Part shown: one piece after another, positions 34,425 to 42,918 of the stretch
How positions within the stretch are numbered: the first letter of the stretch is position 1
Layout of the letters: every line of letters begins with the position of its first letter
Origin: VAZQ01 sp963725065
GTDB lineage: Bacteria > Pseudomonadota > Alphaproteobacteria > Rhizobiales > Xanthobacteraceae
Direction of reading: 5' to 3'
Length of the DNA: 64,000 nt
Assembly: GCA_963725065.1 (NCBI GenBank)
Contig: CAVRXD010000040.1
Coordinates: 26,901-90,900, forward strand
Notes under the pieces: generated by a model
Told to the model about the DNA's origin: nothing
Seen by the model: only the letters and a program-made list of their open reading frames with translations
Databases searched by the model: none
Position numbers and translations under genes: made by a program

Positions 34425-35120
34425 CATTAACGCGCAGCCATAACCGGATTGACGCAAGTTGAATGAAGGCGAGGTAGTTGTCCGCGAGCTTGTCGTAGCG
34501 TGTAGCCACTCGCCGACACTGCTTGATCTTGTTGAAGAACCGTTCGACCAGATTTCGAGCGCGGTACAGATAGGGGCTGAAGCTGAGCGCGTCTTTCCGA
34601 TTGCTCTTTGGAGGGATATCGCCCAGGCTCCATGCTGGCGGACAAGAGTTCTGATCCAGTCGGCACATAGCCGCGGTCAGCCAGCAGCATTGATCCCGAC
34701 TTCAGGCGGGACAAGAGCTTCTCGGCGAGCCGATTGTCGTGCGCTTCGCCCGTCGAGAGCTCGAGCCGGACAGGCAGGCCGCTGCTATCGACCACCGCAT
34801 GTATCTTGCTGGTTAGACCCCCTCGCGACCGGCCCATGGACTGTCTCCTGTTGCGAGCGATGCAAGCGGCGTGTTGATGAACGCGCACAATAGACGTGTC
34901 GATCATTTGGACGGATGCATCATGGGCAGCAGACAGTGCGTTCATGATACGGCGCCACACGCCAGCCCTACGCCAGCGAACGAACCGATTATAGCAAGTG
35001 GTATAGGGGCCAAACGCCTGCGGCAGATCGCGCCACGGTGCGCCGGATCGCAAGACCCAAAAGATACCGTTCAGGACACGCGGTCGTTCACACGCGGAAC
35101 ACCGCGCGGCTTCCAGCTAT
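34425..35120 (-). mobile_element. decayed IS5-family (IS427-like) transposase
   Basis: Protein pieces NGIFWVLRSGAPWRDLPQAF, YNRFVRWRRAGVW, IHAVVDSSGLPVRLELSTGE and HDNRLAEKLLSRL in one frame, then NRKDALSFSPYLYRARNLVE and RFFNKIKQCRRVATRYDKLA in another, ending LAFIQLASIRLWLRVN. Two single-base deletions (near 34675 and 34620) explain the frame changes. The 5' end is lost at about 35120, where unrelated sequence begins. I could not define both terminal inverted repeats. Not expected to be active. Confidence 0.8.
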
Positions 35121-35243
35121 CTTCGTGATAGACCGCGATCCCGAAGTTGCCGCCGCCTCCACCGCGGCACGCCCACGGCAGGTCGGAGTTACTGCCGGAA
35201 TCGGCGGGTCGCACGACCTCACCCGTCAGCTTGATCGTCATTG
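35121..35243 (-). pseudogene. fragment resembling a BBE-type FAD oxidoreductase
   Basis: Minus-strand reading MTIKLTGEVVRPADSGSNSD, LPWACRGGGGGNFGIAVYHE runs directly into the IS5 sequence. The GGGGGNFG block is characteristic of berberine-bridge-like FAD oxidases. Only about 40 residues remain. Confidence 0.35.
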
Positions 35244-35297
35244 GATCACCCCAGGTCGACGAAAACTCGGAGAAATGTAACTAGGAGAGTCTGTCTG

Positions 35298-36356
35298 CTA
35301 GGCGGGTTTGGTCTCGCAAACGTGTTTGAAGAGCTCGAAGTTCGCCGCCTGCCCAGCCATCATTCCCTGCTTCTTCTCTGCGGGCAGCGTTGCGCCCATC
35401 CAGTTGACGTTGAAGTTCAGCCGTGTGCTGACCTCGCCGAGCGCCTCCATCTCATAGTGTGCCAGGAGCGTCAGGTTGATTTCAGCAATTTCAACTTTTT
35501 CGGAGTAGCGCGCGCGATTTTCAGAGTAATCACGGTAGACGGCCGTATTGACCAGCTTCAACCCGTGGAACACGCAGTTGTGCCGCATGTTGATGCGCTC
35601 GGAGGTCATCTCGCGGTCGATTGTATTGACGCCGTCCAGCCAGTCCGGCCGTTTGTCGACGTTTATCAATGTTTGATAGACCGCCTTCAGGGGAGCATTG
35701 ATCACGACCTCCAGATTGTCGTCGCCTTTTTCTACAACGAAGCGTGGCCGCGCCGGCGGCGAGGAAATTTGCGCCTTGTAGCCGGTGAGCGTCGCGAATT
35801 CGTACGCGACGTTGCCGATCGTGTCGTAGGCTTGGCTCGATTTGACCCATTGGAAATTAGGATTTGCATTGTCCTGTCCCACAGCGGCACAGCAGGGCTC
35901 GGTGATGAGGATGTACTCGTGTGCGCCGATGTCGTTTTTTAAGAGCCGGTGGGCGACGATCATGTTGATTCCGGTCGCCTTCACGAACTGTGCAACCTTA
36001 ATCTCCTTGATGTATCCGAAGTGCACGATGAACTTGAGGGTCAATTTGCTGGCCGTCTGGCAGGCGCCGCACTGGCAAACCGTGTCCCGCTCGATCACCA
36101 TGAGCCGTTGGTGGAAGTTGGCGAACATGCGAAGGCATTGGTCGATGAGACGATCGCGCCGCAGCGGCTCGCCCTTGCGATAGAACAGTACCGCATCGCC
36201 TTCGATCTCGGCCAGCGTGAAGTCCGTTTCATTCGAGGCGACGATAAGTTCCAAGAGCTCAGTTATAATGTGGGCGGCGTGATCGATCTCCGTGGCGCCC
36301 GTAAAGCCGGTGAAACCGCTGATGTCGGGGATCAGAATGATCGCTTGTTCAGCCAT
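35298..36356 (-). CDS. DUF2652-like cyclase-fold protein with SRPBCC-type C-terminus
   Basis: 352 residues. The start AIILIPDISGFTGFTGATEI and FTLAEIEGDAVLFYRKGEPL resemble the class III nucleotidyl-cyclase fold as it appears in DUF2652 proteins; residues 1-190 include a CQCGAC cysteine cluster. Residues about 205-345 (VVINAPLKAVYQTLINVDKR, PDWLDGV) look like a SRPBCC/START ligand-binding domain. Several cyclase catalytic positions cannot be confirmed by eye, so activity is open. Its lower GC and isolation suggest island cargo. Confidence 0.75.
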   Translation of the reverse strand: MAEQAIILIPDISGFTGFTGATEIDHAAHIITELLELIVASNETDFTLAEIEGDAVLFYRKGEPLRRDRLIDQCLRMFANFHQRLMVIERDTVCQCGACQTASKLTLKFIVHFGYIKEIKVAQFVKATGINMIVAHRLLKNDIGAHEYILITEPCCAAVGQDNANPNFQWVKSSQAYDTIGNVAYEFATLTGYKAQISSPPARPRFVVEKGDDNLEVVINAPLKAVYQTLINVDKRPDWLDGVNTIDREMTSERINMRHNCVFHGLKLVNTAVYRDYSENRARYSEKVEIAEINLTLLAHYEMEALGEVSTRLNFNVNWMGATLPAEKKQGMMAGQAANFELFKHVCETKPA

Positions 36357-36808
36357 AGCAAGAAACTCTCAACGCGCGCCCCGGGGTTGACGGTGCCGTC
36401 CCGGATGTCGCGTCGGCGCGACCTCCGGCAAATCTAAGCGTAGCTGTTCGGGCATCGAGATCAATCGGCCCCTGCAAGGAGACGCTGAACCTCGGCGGGG
36501 TTGCCGAACCTTGCATACTCTCGATGTGGCAAGAGACTGCTACAATGTGGGATGTTCGACTCGCCTAAGTCAACTCGGGGTCATTCGCGTCGCTCTGACG
36601 GGGGCAGCAAGGCTTCCGCCATAGCCGAGCCGGCGGGCCTCCAGAATTTCGCGTAGTGCACCCTACGAAGAAGGGCAGGAGTTTCGACTGCCCCCTCTTC
36701 CCCGCATAGCTGAGGGTGCCCCGACCTACATTGACCTGCCAGGTAGGTTGCCTCACGGTGAAACTATGGGTTCCGCGCATTGGAACCTGCGCCGGGGGAG
36801 GGGGGTCA
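36357..36808. other. gene-poor stretch
   Basis: Holds the promoter region of the minus-strand cyclase-like gene and nothing else I can support. A GC-rich run GGGGGAGGGGGG at its right end is the ribosome site of the next small gene. Confidence 0.4.
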
Positions 36809-36994
36809 ATGACACAGGAATTGCACGTCTACGATCACGCCAGCGGGATGATTGCCGTACTTTTTGTGAGCCCGAATGGAACGGTCGAGGCTTTCGACGT
36901 TGAGGGGTTTAACCGAATAGGTGAGTTTGCCAGTGTGGCGGAGGCCGCTATGTTTGCGTGCGCTGATGTGGAGATGCCGGATTTGGATTCTTGA
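36809..36994 (+). CDS. small protein of unknown function
   Basis: 61 residues: MTQELHVYDHASGMIAVLFV, SPNGTVEAFDVEGF, and a helix FASVAEAAMFACADVE. A very purine-rich GGAGGGGGG ribosome site precedes the ATG. The strand-strand-helix layout and G-x-V-x-A-(F/Y) core resemble the 61-residue protein at 39452, so the two may be distant paralogues. A terminator lies 70 bases downstream. Confidence 0.55.
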   Translation: MTQELHVYDHASGMIAVLFVSPNGTVEAFDVEGFNRIGEFASVAEAAMFACADVEMPDLDS

Positions 36995-37064
36995 CCTCCG
37001 CATACGGAAGCTTGAGCCACCGGAGAGCGGCCCGGTCAAGCGACGGCGCACTATCCACAAAAAC

Positions 37065-37089
37065 AAAACCCCGCATATTGGGGAGTTTT
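37065..37089 (+). terminator. intrinsic terminator
   Basis: AAAACCCC-GCATATT-GGGGAGTTTT: short stem with A/T flanks. It lies 70 bases after the small gene ending at 36994. Confidence 0.55.
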
Positions 37090-37234
37090 GCCATTCAGCG
37101 CACCGGACGGCGGGGGATCGGGTCCGATCCGAGCGCGCCTTCTAATTGTTAGTCGTGTCTCCTGCGTGGAAGTTCAACAGTCTTTGGCACGATCAAGAGT
37201 TATCCACAGGTGGCGCACAGACTTGTTCCGCCAC

Positions 37235-37450
37235 CTACTCCATGGACTTGAGGTCGAGCTGCGCGTGGAACAGCGCCAGCTTCACCTGCTTGCTCACCGT
37301 GGCCACGTCAGCCTGGTCGAGCAGAAGCTCGGCCGCGCGGCGCCAGCGATTGCAGCTCCGGGCGTGCAGCAGCTCCAGCACGTAGTTTGCGGCCTCACCA
37401 ATCGTGCGCAGGACGGGACCGCCCCGGATCGGGAGCGGTTGGGTGAGCTT
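37235..37450 (-). CDS. small helical protein, start uncertain
   Basis: Minus-strand frame PLPIRGGPVLRTIGEAANYV, LELLHARSCNRWRRAAELLL and VSKQVKLALFHAQLDLKSM to a TAG at 37235. This is a familiar type of small helical protein (L-R-T-x-G-E-A...A-x-E-L-L-L). No canonical start lies at the expected place; upstream ATGs at about 37574 and 37642 would add implausible sequence, so the N-terminus may be damaged. The right boundary given is approximate. Confidence 0.45.
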   Translation of the reverse strand, partial: KLTQPLPIRGGPVLRTIGEAANYVLELLHARSCNRWRRAAELLLDQADVATVSKQVKLALFHAQLDLKSME

Positions 37451-37517
37451 CTGCCGGAGTACGTGGAGGGCGGCATCTGTCCAAGATAGAATAATTGAGT
37501 GGGCGGAGGCGACACCT

Positions 37518-37916
37518 ATGAGTGACAAAGGCAAGGAGCAGTGGGCGAGGGTACCCTTCAACGTTTCACACAACATCTTCGGGTGTGATGTTGTCTTCGG
37601 CGACGGCACAACCGCTCGCCTAGGCCGACAGGATGTAAACAAGAAAATATTCCAACAGATTCGAACAGGTCAGAAGGCCGATATGAGCCAAATGCTTACG
37701 TTCCTCTTGCAGAAAACCAACACTCGCAAACAGAGTCTGATCACGCCCGCAGCTCTTGCCGAAGCGTTCGAGAAGGGTGTTTCTGTCGGAAAGCCGCGCC
37801 TGAAGCTATCTTTCCCGCCGGGGGCGTGCGCTCTCCTGTCCAGGGGCGCACCAAAAGACGTCCGACACATTGTCTTCGACGTAGAGTTCACCCTTCGGCC
37901 CAAGGAAAGCAGCTAG
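37518..37916 (+). CDS. protein of unknown function
   Basis: 132 residues starting MSDKGKEQWARVPFNVSHNI with a GGAGG site nine bases before the ATG. The sequence FGCDVVFGDGTTARLGRQDV, KKIFQQIRTGQKADMSQMLT and DVRHIVFDVEFTLRPKESS suggests a compact alpha/beta fold, no signal or membrane segment. Base composition is lower in GC than the flanking chromosome. I do not recognise the family. Confidence 0.65.
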   Translation: MSDKGKEQWARVPFNVSHNIFGCDVVFGDGTTARLGRQDVNKKIFQQIRTGQKADMSQMLTFLLQKTNTRKQSLITPAALAEAFEKGVSVGKPRLKLSFPPGACALLSRGAPKDVRHIVFDVEFTLRPKESS

Positions 37917-37942
37917 CTCAAACTCCTTAGCTCGATATCCAA

Positions 37943-38258
37943 TCACCGCGAGCGACACGCGGCATCACGAATGGCGGTGGGGGGCTCCAGCGTCTTCGCC
38001 TCACGCAGCATCATCACCGCGTAACGAGTGGCGGCCATGAGGTCGTCGTAGAGCTTCACAACCTTGCCGTCCTTGCGGTGGTACAGCCTGAACTCCTCGA
38101 ACCAATGGCAAGGTGGTTGTAGACCTTGAATTTGCCGCTCTGCATTCGGTCGAGCATGTCCATGAGACCTGCCTCGACCGACAGGCTGCCGCCCGGCGTG
38201 CCGTCGTCGATGTTGGCATGCGTACGCGTCATGGTGAGGCCAGCGGCGGTGTAACTGC
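37943..38258 (-). pseudogene. phage terminase large subunit, C-terminal remnant
   Basis: On the minus strand one frame gives LTMTRTHANIDDGTPGGSLS, VEAGLMDMLDRMQSGKFKVY and the adjoining frame gives WFEEFRLYHRKDGKVVKLYD, DLMAATRYAVMMLREAKTL. Joined near 38115 they reproduce the C-terminal end of P22-like TerL proteins, where the nuclease domain finishes with the D-D-L-x-x-A-T-R-Y motif. The ATPase part is missing. It fits with the coat remnant at 31.6 kb as leftovers of one prophage. Confidence 0.7.
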
Positions 38259-38296
38259 TTCGCCGGGCTGATGCCGGCGCCTTCCAACGTCTCGCG

Positions 38297-38413
38297 CTAC
38301 CGTCTCTCGGCCAGGTCCAGATCAGACGCTTGCCCCACGAGCGCGCTATCCACGTCCGCAGCCTGCACGCGCACCACAACATCGATGGTTGTTTTGAATG
38401 CGAACGTTCTCAT
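38297..38413 (-). CDS. very small protein, 38 residues
   Basis: MRTFAFKTTIDVVVRVQAAD followed by VDSALVGQASDLDLAERR. A beta-strand then helix pattern like that of small phage proteins. A purine-rich GAGGGAAACGGCGG stretch lies upstream of the ATG. Too short to be sure. Confidence 0.35.
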   Translation of the reverse strand: MRTFAFKTTIDVVVRVQAADVDSALVGQASDLDLAERR

Positions 38414-38729
38414 GGCCGCCGTTTCCCTCATGGTAATGGTCTGCTGTTGGTCGCAGAAGGGGAACGCAGTGTTCAACGCGCTCGCGATGAAATGCTTTCA
38501 GTTGTGTTTCGTGACGAGCGTGTCGAGCTATGCCGGAACCTGGGTGACGACGTTTGGCCCGCGCTAGCGGCTGTGGGAGTCGATAATGGGCGATGTCGTC
38601 GACGCCCCGTTTCTGAGCTGTGGGACGCTAACGGTGCGGAACCGAGCACTAGCTTTTCGGCACGTGAGGCTGCAGTATTGGCCTGTCGAGCGGCGTGGGC
38701 GGAAATGCTCCCCGCACTGGTTGCCAAGC
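38414..38729. other. non-coding or unrecognised stretch
   Basis: Long frames are open here on both strands but none resembles a protein family, and their composition follows GC skew rather than codon use. I see no repeat or terminator. Confidence 0.35.
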
Positions 38730-38963
38730 ATGCTTGTTCGGAAAGACCCGGAGACGGCACCCCTGTGCCCCCAATGCGGGGATGCGATGCGGCTTGCCCG
38801 CAAGCTTCCGCCAGTGCGGCCGCTGTCTGGGCTGGTCGTCCACTTATGCGGAGGTTGCGGATACGTCGGAACCGCCGAACGCGAGCCCGATCCCCCACCA
38901 CCGAAGTGGCTCCGACCGACGCGCGGGGTACGATATTCCCTGTTTCGTCGCGAACGCCAATGA
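38730..38963 (+). CDS. small zinc-ribbon protein, tandem copy 1
   Basis: 77 residues. MLVRKDPETAPLCPQCGDAM, RLARKLPP, then LVVHLCGGCGYVGTAEREPD: two CxxC pairs about 30 apart, spaced as in a zinc ribbon. The gene starting 10 bases downstream has the same layout and alignable residues (C-x-x-C-x-x-x-M-x-L-A-R). The C-terminal 25 residues are Pro/Arg-rich. Function unknown. Confidence 0.65.
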   Translation: MLVRKDPETAPLCPQCGDAMRLARKLPPVRPLSGLVVHLCGGCGYVGTAEREPDPPPPKWLRPTRGVRYSLFRRERQ

Positions 38964-38973
38964 TCCAGACTGG

Positions 38974-39303
38974 ATGACCAGCCAGACGAGGCTGACCTGT
39001 AGTCGTTGCGCGGCGCGCATGAAGCTCGCCAGGCAAGTGCCCTGGCTCGACCACAGACTCCCCGCGGTTCTGCTGTTTCACTGCATCGACTGCGGACATG
39101 TCGACATGGTCGAGTGGCCCGAGTCCGAGGGCGAAAGAGGCGCCGTGAAACGCCCGCGGACGCGTCGCGTCCGAAAAGGGACCGCAAGACTTACAGCAAG
39201 GCCCCGAGGAGGTGTTGCATCGCTCGGACGACAGGATACGGCGCGTTATTTCTGCGCGGCTTTCCGATCCCCGCGCCCCTGGCAATTCCATGCGCGAGCA
39301 TAG
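38974..39303 (+). CDS. small zinc-ribbon protein, tandem copy 2 with basic tail
   Basis: 109 residues. TRLTCSRCAARMKLARQVPW, then LLFHCIDCGHVDMVEWPESE repeats the zinc ribbon of the preceding gene. A long Arg-rich tail (KRPRTRRVRKGTARLTARPR and beyond) follows; the tail may be partly spurious if a base is missing, since other family members end soon after the second Cys pair. Confidence 0.6.
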   Translation: MTSQTRLTCSRCAARMKLARQVPWLDHRLPAVLLFHCIDCGHVDMVEWPESEGERGAVKRPRTRRVRKGTARLTARPRGGVASLGRQDTARYFCAAFRSPRPWQFHARA

Positions 39304-39451
39304 CCGCCGCCTATCGAAAGAAGTCGGTTCAGCGAAATCTCCAGCAAGTCTCCCGATATTTTCACGATTACCTTCAAGCGCACCACTGCGCCGTGGGCTA
39401 CGTATCCGCAACTGCTTCCGGCAGACGGGGCCGCAGCGCAAGGGAAAGCGA

Positions 39452-39637
39452 ATGTTCGCCGAACCGACCTTCATCGTTTCAGTGCGCGGTCTGTGCGGGT
39501 TCATCCCCGTACTCGAAGACGGCAAGGTTGATGCCTACACCCCATCCGGCGACCTGCTGGGCGTGTTCGGCGACCGCATTGACGCAGCCGAGGCGGTGCT
39601 AAGATGCGGCGTTCATATTGGCCGGCTGAACCACTGA
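39452..39637 (+). CDS. small protein of unknown function
   Basis: 61 residues: MFAEPTFIVSVRGLCGFIPV, LEDGKVDAYTPSGDLLGVFG, DRIDAAEAVLRCGVHIGRLN. AAGGGAAAG precedes the ATG. Two strands and a helix; similar in length and layout to the protein at 36809. No domain name can be given. Confidence 0.5.
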   Translation: MFAEPTFIVSVRGLCGFIPVLEDGKVDAYTPSGDLLGVFGDRIDAAEAVLRCGVHIGRLNH

Positions 39638-39898
39638 GGCCAGGAAATTCCCCAGGACTCAACGCTCAAGCGTGCAATATGGGCACGATTGAGCACGTCG
39701 CCAATCCCCCAACGATTTCAATCTGACGGCGCGAATGACTTATCCGCGGCGGGCGTCTTGAGCCGCCAGAGCCACGGTCGACCCCCACCCCGGTTTCCGA
39801 CCGTGTGGCCGAAACGCAGCCCCGGAAATCTAGCCCAAGCGTGAGGGGCGACGGGCACCGGGCACCGGGCAGCACCGCCGCCGACTACCGCTCGCGAC

Positions 39899-40123
39899 CT
39901 ATGAGGCCGGCGGTGAATCGCTGACCGGACGCCAAACCACAACTGCGCGCTCGGGTGCGCCGACACCGGCAACATTAGCGTTTGGCACGGCAGCTTGGTT
40001 GGCAGCGTCGGCCCATAGCGATCCTAGCTGCAGGAAAATCTCGCGCTGCCTTTGCCCGTCAGCCTTCTCGGCAGCGAGGAAACTCTCGTTTGCGAACCAC
40101 AAGAACACGTCCACGACATCCAT
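39899..40123 (-). CDS. small helical protein of unknown function
   Basis: 74 residues: MDVVDVFLWFANESFLAAEK, ADGQRQREIFLQLGSLWADA, then a Val/Pro-rich tail. The helix-turn-helix hairpin with A-x-x-W near its end recalls the small helical family at 28064, 31355 and 43412, but without the Cys. The stretch 39638-39898 holds nothing I can name. Confidence 0.45.
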   Translation of the reverse strand: MDVVDVFLWFANESFLAAEKADGQRQREIFLQLGSLWADAANQAAVPNANVAGVGAPERAVVVWRPVSDSPPAS

Positions 40124-40156
40124 TTGGGAGCCCCTATATGAATGTGATCGCCCCAA

Positions 40157-40507
40157 AGGTTAACAAAAAATTTTGTGGTCGTATGTCAGCCAGCCGACAA
40201 TCTAGTTTTAGATAACGCATTTAATTATTTAAATTAATTCTCAACTTCTTTAATGGGCGAAAGGGTGCCGATTTCGTTTCGGGCGTGAAGCGGAATGCAC
40301 CGCCTAGCGAAGACCAGGGCCGGCGGCGCCTGTCTCGTCAGAGTTGAGCCTAACAAAGCACGCTGCCGTTTTCACGGTGGATTGTTGGCCGAAGTCAATC
40401 TGCGGCTTACTCCGCTTATGTGTGCGATCTTGCTACGCGACGACTTCACCCAAGTCCGCCGGCGAGATTGAGAGTCGTTGGGCCGACGACGCGGTTGGGC
40501 GGGATCA
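40157..40507. other. gene-poor stretch with strong AT-rich patch
   Basis: 40160-40250 is very AT-rich for this genome (TTAATTATTTAAATTAATTC near 40223), a likely promoter or nucleoid-protein silencing region. No gene is seen. Confidence 0.4.
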
Positions 40508-40726
40508 TTAGGCGTCTTGCTCCAGCACCCGAATTAGTTCTTCGCGGACCTGCTCAATGTTTCGCAACGCGCTACGGATGGGTGCATCTTCAATGCTGAT
40601 CCGTGTGCCGCAGATGATGCAGTTGAAGCTGCCTTCTTCACGCAACCATCGAACCGTCTTGCGATGACCTTGCCCGCATTTCGGGCAAGCCGGATTGATC
40701 TCGACGTCATCGAATGACTCGCGCAT
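40508..40726 (-). CDS. small zinc-ribbon protein
   Basis: 72 residues. MRESFDDVEINPACPKCGQG and FNCIICGTRISIED give two CxxC pairs 21 apart, then a helix RSALRNIEQVREELIRVLEQ. This is a well-formed zinc ribbon plus helix, seen in many short uncharacterised proteobacterial proteins. Stands alone on the minus strand. Confidence 0.7.
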   Translation of the reverse strand: MRESFDDVEINPACPKCGQGHRKTVRWLREEGSFNCIICGTRISIEDAPIRSALRNIEQVREELIRVLEQDA

Positions 40727-41293
40727 GCCCTATCCCTTGGGCCAGGACTGTACTAGCAATTCATCTTCTAGGAGTTAACCGAGTGTCACAACGCGCGAAA
40801 CGTTCGCTCTCGAAACTGGCGCTTTTTCTGAACGGCACATGCGGTAGCGCGCGGCGGTTTCCGGCGTCCGCATCAACGAACCGAACGCCGCCGCGCGGTG
40901 CTGCTCACGATGACGCCTACGGCGTTTGGAATGCCGACAGTAGCGCCTTTAATCCGCGACGGGCCCTCACATTCCCAGTTTTGGGACCAATACGCTCGCG
41001 CACATGCGCGTCAATGGGGTGTTACCCGACCGGTAGGACGTCCGACAGGCCGCCGACACGCTGACGGGGCGCGCGCCTTTAACAACAGTCGAGCGCATTT
41101 TACCAGAGGCCCGATGCGTATTTGTCGCGTCTGCGTCGAGCCCGGTCGGCGCTGGGGGGCGGCTCCGATCGCTACCACCTAGCGGGACGGGCCCAAAGGC
41201 GCCCCGTGACTCGCGGTGTCAAAATTTAGACAATCTTGTCGGGAATTTTACAGCGGCACGGTTTGGACCCCGTGTTTGCGATCCCTGTTAAGG
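40727..41293. other. gene-poor stretch
   Basis: Several overlapping frames, none with recognisable protein character. A plus-strand terminator follows at 41294, implying some plus-strand transcript here. Confidence 0.35.
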
Positions 41294-41323
41294 AAAGCCT
41301 CGCCGCGGCGGGGCTTTCTTTTT
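41294..41323 (+). terminator. intrinsic terminator without an identified gene
   Basis: AAAGCCTCGCC-GC-GGCGGGGCTTT followed by CTTTTTG. Strong stem, clear T-tract, no protein gene just before it. Confidence 0.75.
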
Positions 41324-41439
41324 GTTGCCTCGTTAAAACCAGTGTAGACGGCGTGTTCCGGAGCCGAGGCCAGTCGGGCTGAGCTTGAGGGGCATACTGC
41401 GCTATCAAGCTGGTTGATTTCTGTGCAGGTTCCCAGAGA

Positions 41440-41721
41440 TCATAGATCCCTGATCGTCACGAGAATGGTCTGCCCATCCTCACGTTCAAAGTCTTGTCTA
41501 TCGTACTTGGCGCTCGCCGAACTCTCGATGTGGGCTCGGTACTTATTGAATGTGGTCAAAGGATCGTCAGTTCTTCTATCGAAGTCTAATTTAAAGACTT
41601 CGAGAGCATGATTAGTAACACCACAGCGGATGCGCTCCTTTGTTTCGTTCTGCATGAAGAAGCGCACGATATCTCGTTTCTTGTTGTGATGCCCCAAATC
41701 AGCCATCGTGGTAAGCGGCAT
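41440..41721 (-). CDS. small protein, possibly DUF1488-like
   Basis: 93 residues: MPLTTMADLGHHNKKRDIVR, FFMQNETKERIRCGVTNHAL, DDPLTTFNKYRAHIESSASA, ending TILVTIRDL. The I-V-R-F-x-M...V-x-C-x-V-T-x-x-A-L layout is that of DUF1488-like proteins (assignment from memory). An AGGAG site six bases before the ATG at 41721 fixes the start. A better-preserved gene than most around it. Confidence 0.7.
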   Translation of the reverse strand: MPLTTMADLGHHNKKRDIVRFFMQNETKERIRCGVTNHALEVFKLDFDRRTDDPLTTFNKYRAHIESSASAKYDRQDFEREDGQTILVTIRDL

Positions 41722-41807
41722 CGGCTCCTCTCTTACTTGCTCCACTCTGTTTCGCCGCACATCGATGCTGTCGCGGGATAATCATTGTCCCCAATCCAGC
41801 CTCCCGC

Positions 41808-42413
41808 TTAACCGCCGGTGCTGCCGGATTCTTTGAACTTCAACCAATCTGGACAACGCCCAGATCGGTAACGCGATCCCAGCCGCTTCGACACGAGCCC
41901 CTCCAGCCCCATCTTGCACGCATGCTGGAACACGACGGCGGCCTCCGGGTGCTCCATGTGCTCGTTTAGACGGACACCGGCCGGCTCTTGCGCAGGATGC
42001 TCGCCAAGGTCGTCTTGCGCACCTCGATCGGCTCGCGCCGCAGGTCCGTCCCGTTTCAGCTCCAACAGGAGGAACGCTTGCGGCTCGTTCCGCCGATGTC
42101 GAAGGAACTGGAAGGTGGCCAGGCCCCGTTCGTCAACACACTACCTCGCCATCGATCAGACACAACCGCACCTTGAGGTGGTTCACGGCCTCCGCCACCA
42201 GCGGATAGCGCTGCGTCCAGTCGTTGCCCCCGCGGGTGATCAGCCGGATGCCTACAGGATCGCGCCGGGCCAACAGCCGGAAACCGTCGTGCTTGATCTC
42301 GTGAATCCAGTTGGAGCCGGACGGGGGCTTGCCGGCTGGGGATGGGAGGCAGGATCGATGAAGCTCGCCCGGTCAGCGGGGACAAGCGCTTACGCATACG
42401 CTCGATCAACATA
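41808..42413 (-). pseudogene. ATP-dependent DNA ligase (LigD-type), decayed copy 1
   Basis: Across three minus-strand frames: GSNWIHEIKHDGFRLLARRD (motif I, nucleophilic Lys in KHDG), PVGIRLITRGGNDWTQRYPL, VRLCLIDGEVVC, LRREPIEVRKTTLASIL, GLEGLVSKRLGSRYRSGRCP (motif IV) and DWLKFK (motif V region). It is the adenylation domain of a ligase of the LigD/Ku repair type, about 200 residues, broken by at least three frame changes. Confidence 0.75.
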
Positions 42414-42591
42414 CCGCTAATTTAGGTGGGCGAGGCGCCGAGTCGAGTCCGCCGCCGGAATCCACGATTTGCCGTCTCCCGAGACGGCCGCCTTAGTCGG
42501 ATAGCGCACGGACCGGGCTGCCGGTTGCCCAAACCGGAACAATCCGCGGGTTGGCGGTTTTCATGAACGATACCCCAACATGGAGACCAGC

Positions 42592-42918
42592 ATGTCGATA
42601 AGAAAAATATTCGCTCTTACGCTGTTTGCAGCAGTCGCCATTAGTTCTGCCGCGTTGGCACAAGGCGGCGGCGGCGGCGGTGGTGGCGGCGGCGCGGGAG
42701 GTGGTGGCGCCGGTGGCGCGAGCAGCGGAGCGGCGGGGGGTGCCAGTGGCGGTGGCGGAGCAGCAGGCACAACCGGCGGAGCAACGACAGGCGCCCCCAA
42801 TGCGGGTACGACGACTGGTAGCGGCGTGAACTCGAACGCTACCGGTCAACGGCCCGGCGGTAACACAACGAATAGTCGGGACAACATAAATAATCAGGAT
42901 CGGGATCCGCGCCTCTGA
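42592..42918 (+). CDS. exported glycine-rich protein
   Basis: 108 residues. Signal peptide MSIRKIFALTLFAAVAISSA then ALAQ, followed by about 50 residues almost purely Gly/Ala/Ser and an Asn/Asp-rich end. GGAG lies six bases before the ATG at 42592; the ATG at 42580 is less likely because it overlaps that site. Probably secreted or periplasmic and unstructured. Function unknown. Confidence 0.6.
   Translation: MSIRKIFALTLFAAVAISSAALAQGGGGGGGGGGAGGGGAGGASSGAAGGASGGGGAAGTTGGATTGAPNAGTTTGSGVNSNATGQRPGGNTTNSRDNINNQDRDPRL

Noticed and set aside
36565..36780. Minus-strand 71-codon frame upstream of the cyclase-like gene
   Set aside because: No start signal or recognisable sequence; composition fits non-coding DNA.
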